A DNA stretch of 64,000 nt from Affinundibacterium flavidum (GTDB taxonomy: Bacteria; Pseudomonadota; Gammaproteobacteria; Burkholderiales; Burkholderiaceae_D). The position numbers were made by a program, and so were the translations under genes. This document shows, piece by piece, positions 58,622-64,000 of this stretch. The stretch covers positions 62,001-126,000 of the forward strand of contig NZ_JACOGA010000006.1 of assembly GCF_014284175.1 (NCBI RefSeq), given 5' to 3'. Every line of letters starts with the position of its first letter. Position 1 is the stretch's first letter. The notes beneath the pieces were generated by a model, which searched no databases, was not told the DNA's origin, and saw only the letters and a program-made list of their open reading frames with translations.

Positions 58622-58689
58622 CATTTTCAGGTAAGATTAACGAAGTTGCATCGTCAAATTCAACAAACTATTGAAAACTGAGGATACCG

Positions 58690-59304
58690 ATGGCGAATAC
58701 CTTAAAAACAGCTGGCACTATCATGGCCGCGTCTCTTGCAATTCCCATCGCAGGGCTCTCTGGGCTCGGTGCACTTGGTTCAATGCTAGGCTGGTTGTTT
58801 ATCAAAGGTAATCGAACAAGTGGTGTATTCCTTTTCTTTGTCATCGCTTCTGCCATTTTTTACATCACGTTTCGCTTTTTAATCAATCTTCAAAAAAAGG
58901 CACATAACCTCGTGATAAAAACAAACGAGGAAACAAACTTCAAATTCGACAAATCCAACTTGCTTGGCTACCCCAGTCCAGTTTTCTTTGCATTTGATCG
59001 AGCAAATCGAAAAATGGCTTCCTTCAATAGTGTGGATGGATCCTCACAAATATATGAACTCTCGTACCTATTAGCGTGGCAAGTTGAATGGACCAATAAG
59101 AATAGAATGGAAATTTCCGGGATGGGGAATCAAATTGATGGCACCAACATGCGCGTACCAGCCTTCCAGAACACGACTCGACGAGAGAGCTTTTGTCTCG
59201 CCATTGAAGTAGCCAATATGGACAATCCGATTCTCAAATTTCCAATGAGTGAAAGAGCGGCAAACGAATGGTGCGCAAGACTCAACGCCATTGTTAATGG
59301 CTAA
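58690..59304 (+). CDS. Two-helix membrane protein, unknown
   Basis: A 204-residue protein with GAGGAT before the ATG. Two hydrophobic stretches, at about residues 12-40 and 48-70, are followed by a 130-residue soluble domain with KFDKSNLLGYPSPVFFAFD and LCLAIEV-type strands (SFCLAIEVANMDNPILKF). That soluble part is PH-domain-like in pattern, which I cannot confirm. It is divergent from the XRE regulator gene and may be under its control. Confidence 0.65.
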   Translation: MANTLKTAGTIMAASLAIPIAGLSGLGALGSMLGWLFIKGNRTSGVFLFFVIASAIFYITFRFLINLQKKAHNLVIKTNEETNFKFDKSNLLGYPSPVFFAFDRANRKMASFNSVDGSSQIYELSYLLAWQVEWTNKNRMEISGMGNQIDGTNMRVPAFQNTTRRESFCLAIEVANMDNPILKFPMSERAANEWCARLNAIVNG

Positions 59305-59372
59305 ATATTTTCAAGAATAATGATTTGTATCATCTAAAAATGAACGATCTCTCAAATTAAGTAAAAAATCTA

Positions 59373-59612
59373 ATGTACTCTGTTAAAGATTTAAAAGCTG
59401 CATCCAATGACGTCAAATTAATTTGCTTAGATGCGGTAACCAAATTCGCCCATCAAAATCCCAATGTACCAGCACACGCGGTCATGATTGGTGTTGGTGA
59501 ATTACTCATTCAATTTTCCGTATCACATACGGGATGCGAAAAAACCATCCATTTACTTAACTCACTTCGAGATGCAGTCGTTCATCTAGGCTCAAACGAG
59601 GAGTCAATTTAA
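59373..59612 (+). CDS. Small uncharacterised protein
   Basis: A 79-residue soluble, mostly helical protein (VKDLKAASNDVKLICLDAVTK, then HLLNSLRDAVVHL). The ribosome site is weak. It lies between the membrane-protein gene and the HAD gene on the same strand. No family is recognised. Confidence 0.5.
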   Translation: MYSVKDLKAASNDVKLICLDAVTKFAHQNPNVPAHAVMIGVGELLIQFSVSHTGCEKTIHLLNSLRDAVVHLGSNEESI

Positions 59613-59715
59613 CTTTTATATGTATTAACATATGAAACACATACAAAGTTGTAAATAACTACGTTTCGACTTTTTTTAGACACTCAACGATGCTAAACAT
59701 AACGGCATAAATTGG

Positions 59716-60204
59716 ATGATCCTTTTTCTTGATTTCGATGGCGTGCTACATCCTGACGAAGTTTATCTTGTTCGCGGTCGACCTATGCTACGCGACGAAG
59801 GACATTTATTTATGTGGGCACCGCTATTAGAAGATGCACTAAGTCCATTCCCAGACGTTCAAATTGTTTTGAGTACAAGCTGGGTTCAAAAATTAAATTT
59901 TAGGCGCGCAAGCAATTTCTTGCCTGAGGCCTTGCGTCGGCGAATAATTGGTGCAACTTGGCACAGTAAGATGGCCGAAGAAATCGATTATTCACATTGG
60001 TGGAACGCCGCCACACGCTACCAACAGATTCGACGCTACGTGAATCGTGCAGAGCTTACCAATTGGATTGCGATCGATGACGATGGCGAGGGATGGTCAA
60101 CAGGAGATGCCAATAAATTGATATTAACTGACAGCCAAAAAGGATTATCTGACGCCAAGTTACTGCTGCAATTGTCGATCAAATTGAGGCTACACGATGA
60201 TTAG
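59716..60204 (+). CDS. HAD-domain protein
   Basis: A 162-residue protein with the HAD nucleophile motif FLDFDGVLH at residues 4-12 (Asp6, Asp8), LSTSW near residue 54 as motif II, and AIDDDGEGW near residue 120 as the acidic motif IV. This matches the small HAD domain also found in RNA-repair proteins (PF18143 type). Its substrate is unknown. Its stop codon overlaps the start of a small downstream ORF by eight bases, so the two are coupled. Confidence 0.8.
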   Translation: MILFLDFDGVLHPDEVYLVRGRPMLRDEGHLFMWAPLLEDALSPFPDVQIVLSTSWVQKLNFRRASNFLPEALRRRIIGATWHSKMAEEIDYSHWWNAATRYQQIRRYVNRAELTNWIAIDDDGEGWSTGDANKLILTDSQKGLSDAKLLLQLSIKLRLHDD

Positions 60205-60343
60205 CGAAAAAATTAACAAATGGATACTCAAGGTAATCCAAGACCGAGAATCTCATGATTTGATGATTGAATTACCACCTGATCTGCTTAAGTCCGTAGG
60301 CTGGAATATTGGCGATACACTAAACTGGGAGCTGAGTGAATGA
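60197..60343 (+). CDS. 48-residue AbrB/MazE-like small protein
   Basis: A short ORF starting inside the HAD gene's end. The segment LMIELPPDLLKSVGWNIGDTLNWEL has the swapped-hairpin pattern of AbrB/MazE-type antitoxins and DNA-binding proteins. It lacks a ribosome site of its own and would be translated by coupling to the HAD gene. It may be an antitoxin-like or regulatory partner; not shown. Confidence 0.55.
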   Translation: MISEKINKWILKVIQDRESHDLMIELPPDLLKSVGWNIGDTLNWELSE

Positions 60344-60351
60344 CGTACAAC

Positions 60352-61518
60352 TTATGAAATATTTTCCAATGTTTGACGCACTGAACCCGTTGAGATTCGT
60401 TTAGCGATAATTTTCCATAGCTCTGTCTTATATGGCGTGTTTTCGTACTTTATCAGCAATTGAAGCATCGCTGCTTTCTCCCCTTCAGATGGCCCCACTG
60501 GCAAATATTTTAACTCTTGAACGGCGTCGAAAAACCAGAATGGTATTTCATCGAAATCACGTATTAATTCTGAATGACGTACTTTGAGTAAAGTACATAG
60601 TTCTAGGAGCCGATTTGGCCAGTCTAGAAGAAACCAAGTTCCTATTTGCAGCAAGCAATGCCGCTCTGCCACACCATAAAATTCAAATGCTTGTCTATTG
60701 ACGATTTTCAGAGACCTAGTCACAGGAAATTTCTCTTGAAAATGCTCAAGTAACCTTGATGTGGTCCAGTTCGAAAGCAATTTATAGATTAGATTCCGGA
60801 GAGCCGAAAAATAGAGATGTGAGTACAGAAAATTTTGCCCGGGAATAAATGTCCATCCATTGTCCAAGAAAAATAATTGTGATTTCAAATTGATCCAAGA
60901 GTGAATCTCTATTACGGGGGCTTGAAAAGCCGGTGATCTCTTCAAATCAAAACCACATGTGGTACATAGCGTAATCGAGAGCACCTGATGACGCCATCGA
61001 TCACCAAGCTCCTGCCGATGAAACACGACCGGTGCTTGGCATTTAGGGCAACAATCATGCAGCAATACATCGTGTTGATCACAAAAAGTATGAAGCGCGA
61101 GCCGCCACTGTTTTCGAAAGTATGGTACTTGATCCATTGCAAGACACAGTGGACAAAATTGCATACTGCGCCTACGCCGTTTTCGATGAAATACGCCGGC
61201 TGGCAAAATCCAATTAGTATTACCAGTTGTCGTTATTTTATCAAATAGCAGTGTTTCAAAACTTCGAAGAGTTGTGTCGCGTGCACGATCAATATCAGTC
61301 GCACAAATCGAAGCGACTCTCTCTAAAGTGGGCTCGTCAATTGACCTATCGATGTCTCGAGTCCAAATTTGTTTGTCTCGACCAAAAAGTTGCACCTCAA
61401 GCGTATGCAGTTTGATTCCATTCTCTTGCGCGATTCGGCAATACCATGACGAGAATATCTCGTCAGTTTTTGGTTGCGGGTGAATGGGAAGAACATTTCC
61501 GGATAAACCCAACGTCAT
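60352..61518 (-). CDS. tniQ: TniQ-family transposon targeting protein
   Basis: A 388-residue protein starting with the TniQ pattern (VLPIHPQPKTDEIFSSWYCRIA). A zinc-finger region contains CPLC at 122-125, CDQH at 146-149, CCPKC near 156-160 and CTTC near 180. TniQ/TnsD proteins choose the target site, so this one is the likely reader of comM. It starts one base after the tniB stop. Confidence 0.9.
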   Translation of the reverse strand: MTLGLSGNVLPIHPQPKTDEIFSSWYCRIAQENGIKLHTLEVQLFGRDKQIWTRDIDRSIDEPTLERVASICATDIDRARDTTLRSFETLLFDKITTTGNTNWILPAGVFHRKRRRRSMQFCPLCLAMDQVPYFRKQWRLALHTFCDQHDVLLHDCCPKCQAPVVFHRQELGDRWRHQVLSITLCTTCGFDLKRSPAFQAPVIEIHSWINLKSQLFFLDNGWTFIPGQNFLYSHLYFSALRNLIYKLLSNWTTSRLLEHFQEKFPVTRSLKIVNRQAFEFYGVAERHCLLQIGTWFLLDWPNRLLELCTLLKVRHSELIRDFDEIPFWFFDAVQELKYLPVGPSEGEKAAMLQLLIKYENTPYKTELWKIIAKRISTGSVRQTLENIS

Positions 61519-61519
61519 C

Positions 61520-62413
61520 TCAATGATCCTTCAGCGCCTTTCTTCTGGCGCTAGGTTTTTCATATCCAGATTTGTCGAGCACGTCGATATCGATTTTTTC
61601 GATACCATTACTTATCGCGTACCGAGCCGATGCTTTCAACAAGGTTACGGTCTCTCCGATGGTTCCCTCCGCTCTTGCCCAGATGTCATGAGCTAAAATT
61701 TTTTCAGATAAATTCGAAGGATAGGATAGGGGTAACATTTGTTCATAGCTAGCTAAGAACCGACGAAATTCAGTATCAAAACCCCACTTAGGAAGTATCA
61801 TCGGATTAAATCGATTTTCAAGCTGCCGATCCGTCTTTATCGCTCTAATCGCATCTTCTGTACCAGCAGCTACAATAGGAATTTGCAGCTCATTGCTTAG
61901 ATGTTTCAAGACAGTAAGAAACTGCCTCTGTCTTGCAGACGAACCAGACAATATGCTATTTAGCTCGTCAATGATCAACATACGTACGCCAATACGGGAA
62001 AATTTGTCCTTTACATTACTCAGCAACTTGTGCGGATGGTCAGATACAGAATACTTTGCAAACAAGGTATTCAAGATGTCTGCATACAGTCTTTTTTCAT
62101 CAGGCACGGCAGGAGCTTGAACGTAGACAACTGGTACACTGATCGCCTCTTCTCCCAAATTATCATTTCCAGGATGTAGCTCCCGAAACCTCTTCAAAAT
62201 TTGGGTCTTTCCATTGTTTGTACTGCCAACCAAGAGCATATTTGGCATGCGACTGATTCTAGGAAAATTCAGTAGTTCTTCCATTCTATCCAATATCATT
62301 CTTGCGTGAGAATACCCAACCCATTGATCTTGATTCATGAGAAAAATACGTTCATCCCGCGATAATCTCATCCGGTTTTGGGTTTCTGCATTGAGATGCG
62401 GAAAATCACTCAT
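61520..62413 (-). CDS. tniB: TniB/TnsC-type AAA+ transposition regulator
   Basis: A 297-residue ATPase with Walker A GSTNNGKT at 63-70, Walker B MLIIDE at 145-150, and GSSARQRQFLTVLKHL with the sensor region after it. It links target choice by TniQ to the TniA transposase. Its ATG overlaps the tniA stop by four bases. Confidence 0.93.
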   Translation of the reverse strand: MSDFPHLNAETQNRMRLSRDERIFLMNQDQWVGYSHARMILDRMEELLNFPRISRMPNMLLVGSTNNGKTQILKRFRELHPGNDNLGEEAISVPVVYVQAPAVPDEKRLYADILNTLFAKYSVSDHPHKLLSNVKDKFSRIGVRMLIIDELNSILSGSSARQRQFLTVLKHLSNELQIPIVAAGTEDAIRAIKTDRQLENRFNPMILPKWGFDTEFRRFLASYEQMLPLSYPSNLSEKILAHDIWARAEGTIGETVTLLKASARYAISNGIEKIDIDVLDKSGYEKPSARRKALKDH

Positions 62414-64000
62414 GATCTGTTCACCACAATGTCTTCAAACGGCAATATCAAATCATCGTCGTCCAAGAATCCATCACTTGAACTGACACTGTCTTCAGAC
62501 GAATTTGAGTTATCTTGGTAATCTAAAATTGCTGTTGGTAATTGCATTTTTTTTGCGGTCACATTCTTTTTCCGTTTATCTTCATGATCTTGGCGTTTTT
62601 GTTGATTTCTACGTGCTGTTTTCTTCTTTTCAGCTGCTAGTCTTTCTACCTCTCGCATTTCTAGAATGCCTTCAAAAATAATATTTTCGTCGACTTGCGA
62701 ATTTCCTTTTGCGTTCTGCTCTCGAACTATAGTGCGAACTTCCCAAAGAGACGCCGGTGGACGCCCCAGATGTGCATATGGAATTTCACGATAGTTCTTT
62801 GAATCAGGATCCCAAAAATAAATCACGCTAACATCGACAGGGTCACGTCGAAAAATAAATTTCCTGGCGTTCTTTGGGTTTTCAGGATCTGGCTCATCAA
62901 CCCTCATTCGCAAAACATCATCAAAATAATAGATATGATCGATTAAGACGCCGTATCGTTGTACCGTTCTTTCATAGAATGGGAGGAAATCTATTCTAAA
63001 AGTTTCTGGATCCGCAAAAATTTCAAGTTCCCCAACGCCAGGCTTATCATCAGTGCCACCAATGCCTTCCTGAAATCGTGCCAAAGGTGTGGTATTGATA
63101 CCAGAGTGCTTTTTTTGATGATAAATTTTGGTGATGTACACTGTGAACCAATACTCAAACTCTTTGAGAGTAAAGATCGCTTTTCCTTCAGAATCATAAT
63201 CAAATTTGGATTTAATATTTGAAAAAGTAGTGCCTGATGCTGTATGGGTCCTACGCATGAAAGTCCTAAAGCTGCTCTCGACAGTGCCTCCATAATTCGG
63301 TGAACCACGCGGCCGTTGCTCTAAATCTATCCCGTAATTTTCGCAGGCTCGACCAAGAACGGTACCACGAAATTCTTTTGCGTTATCTGTGTGAATTTTT
63401 CGTGGGCGCCCATAGCAAGGCCAACTAATATCGATCCCTAAGTCTTTTAGCCATTTGTCTTTCGGCATAAGTGCATGCATCAAACACAAGCCTGTGCTTG
63501 CCACACTCGGTGCATCCAACCACAAATTGAAACCCATGAGTACCCGTGAATTCACATCAATTGCTATGGTAAGAGATGGGCGCCCGATGGGCTTTCGATA
63601 GACGTCGTCTACAATAATAATATCAGCTGGCGTGTGGTCAATTTGAATGACATCTAATGGGTGTTCTGCGCCTGGAAATTCTCCCAAAGTTGGCATAAAT
63701 CTTTGTTTGGAAGCCTTCTTGCCTTGTCTACTTGAAACTCGCTCTTTCTCAGAAATTTGGGAGAATCGATTACGAATAGTCGAAACACTCGGCGCTTTAA
63801 TGTTTTGTTTTAGACATGCTTGCTTCACTTCAAGATAGACGTCACCAAAGGTACCAAACTCTCGTTTCATTAAAAGTCGCTTGATCGCTTCCGCAATAAT
63901 GGGTTCAACTTCGGGCACTAAGCGGGAGCTACCTTTGTCGATTCTCTCTTCTTTGAGAAACGTCCTTACAGTCGAGTCCTTCTCGAACTTTGCTATCCAC
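62410..64000 (-). CDS. tniA: TniA/TnsB-type DDE transposase (5' end outside window)
   Basis: The frame is open to the right edge; the GTG at 63918 is not the start because upstream codons (TVRTFLKEERIDKGSS) continue like a Mu-type transposase N terminus. The core has the DDE residues in VIQIDHTP, HTDNAKEF and GGTVESSF. The C-terminal part has a Mu-type beta-barrel and a Lys-rich tail with an acidic end. It should cut and join the transposon ends at TGAGA-type repeats. It is the first visible gene of the tniA-tniB-tniQ operon. Confidence 0.93.
   Translation of the reverse strand, partial: WIAKFEKDSTVRTFLKEERIDKGSSRLVPEVEPIIAEAIKRLLMKREFGTFGDVYLEVKQACLKQNIKAPSVSTIRNRFSQISEKERVSSRQGKKASKQRFMPTLGEFPGAEHPLDVIQIDHTPADIIIVDDVYRKPIGRPSLTIAIDVNSRVLMGFNLWLDAPSVASTGLCLMHALMPKDKWLKDLGIDISWPCYGRPRKIHTDNAKEFRGTVLGRACENYGIDLEQRPRGSPNYGGTVESSFRTFMRRTHTASGTTFSNIKSKFDYDSEGKAIFTLKEFEYWFTVYITKIYHQKKHSGINTTPLARFQEGIGGTDDKPGVGELEIFADPETFRIDFLPFYERTVQRYGVLIDHIYYFDDVLRMRVDEPDPENPKNARKFIFRRDPVDVSVIYFWDPDSKNYREIPYAHLGRPPASLWEVRTIVREQNAKGNSQVDENIIFEGILEMREVERLAAEKKKTARRNQQKRQDHEDKRKKNVTAKKMQLPTAILDYQDNSNSSEDSVSSSDGFLDDDDLILPFEDIVVNRS

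Larger units (their letters stand above)
39037..64000. mobile_element. Tn7/Tn6022-like transposon inserted in comM (right end outside window)
   Basis: The element begins with TGTAAA inside comM and contains a tniA-tniB-tniQ operon at the far right, pointing inward. comM/yifB is an established attachment site of Tn7-like elements, including the AbaR/Tn6022 islands of Acinetobacter. At least 24.9 kb lie in the window. Target-site duplication, the right end and any tnsA/tniC homologue lie outside it. Cargo runs from about 39.6 to 60.3 kb. Two further internal end-like sequences suggest nested insertions. Confidence 0.88.

Noticed and set aside
39037..64000. CRISPR array or cas genes within the Tn7-like element
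   Set aside because: No regularly spaced identical repeats and no Cas-like proteins were seen; targeting appears to rely on TniQ.

Overview
The window looks like chromosome from a betaproteobacterium of the order Burkholderiales, most likely family Oxalobacteraceae (Undibacterium- or Janthinobacterium-like). This is an inference from gene content: a phasin next to a polyhydroxybutyrate-type thiolase, a porin-glnK-amtB cluster with a sigma-54-type promoter, ubiK directly before comM/yifB, and the general protein style. No rRNA, tRNA or CRISPR array was seen.

Positions 1 to about 38,150 are ordinary chromosome. From the left: a minus-strand Nramp transporter / Ser-Cys-tailed protein / AlkD-like glycosylase operon (the last runs off the left edge); gamma-glutamyltransferase; a membrane diguanylate cyclase; a secreted amidohydrolase divergent from an AraC-type membrane regulator; a DUF3147 protein; a periplasmic solute-binding protein; a penicillin/AHL-type acylase; a LytS/LytTR two-component pair plus a lone receiver; an S9 peptidase; and a four-gene plus-strand operon of GAF-HD-GYP, CHASE2-adenylate cyclase, SH3 protein and M48 lipoprotein protease. 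Then come small proteins (one twin-CX3C secreted peptide, one glutaredoxin-like), thiolase and phasin, an Ada/AlkA fusion with Ogt, a large TPR-GAF-GAF histidine kinase, the nitrogen cluster, and ubiK.

At 39,037 the comM/yifB reading frame is cut just after its VGGG motif, and the sequence becomes a Tn7/Tn6022-like transposon that continues past the right edge (at least 24.9 kb). Its left end starts TGTAAA and carries three TGAGA repeats 19 and 20 bp apart. Its transposition genes (tniA, tniB, tniQ; minus strand) occupy the far right, with tniA running off the window. A second end with the same TGTAAA start and the same repeat spacing lies inside at 40,815. A third, partial one lies near 42,600, and each of these two is followed by a cREC-domain gene, one truncated and one intact. 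The left part therefore looks like stacked or nested insertions of related elements.

The cargo between the ends is visibly more AT-rich in several stretches and mostly uncharacterised. It includes a PadR regulator / 41-residue repeat peptide / membrane protein operon, a secreted PHP-type metallohydrolase with Ig-like domains, a DUF4214-excalibur lipoprotein, several small membrane proteins, and a ComEC-like metallo-beta-lactamase with an SH3 domain. It also holds a divergent HTH-TcmP / DUF5131-TcmP locus, a 622-residue protein that may be TnsE-like, an XRE regulator with paired operators, and a HAD/AbrB-like overlapping gene pair. The DUF5131-TcmP locus and the PadR-peptide operon are the best candidates for undescribed systems.
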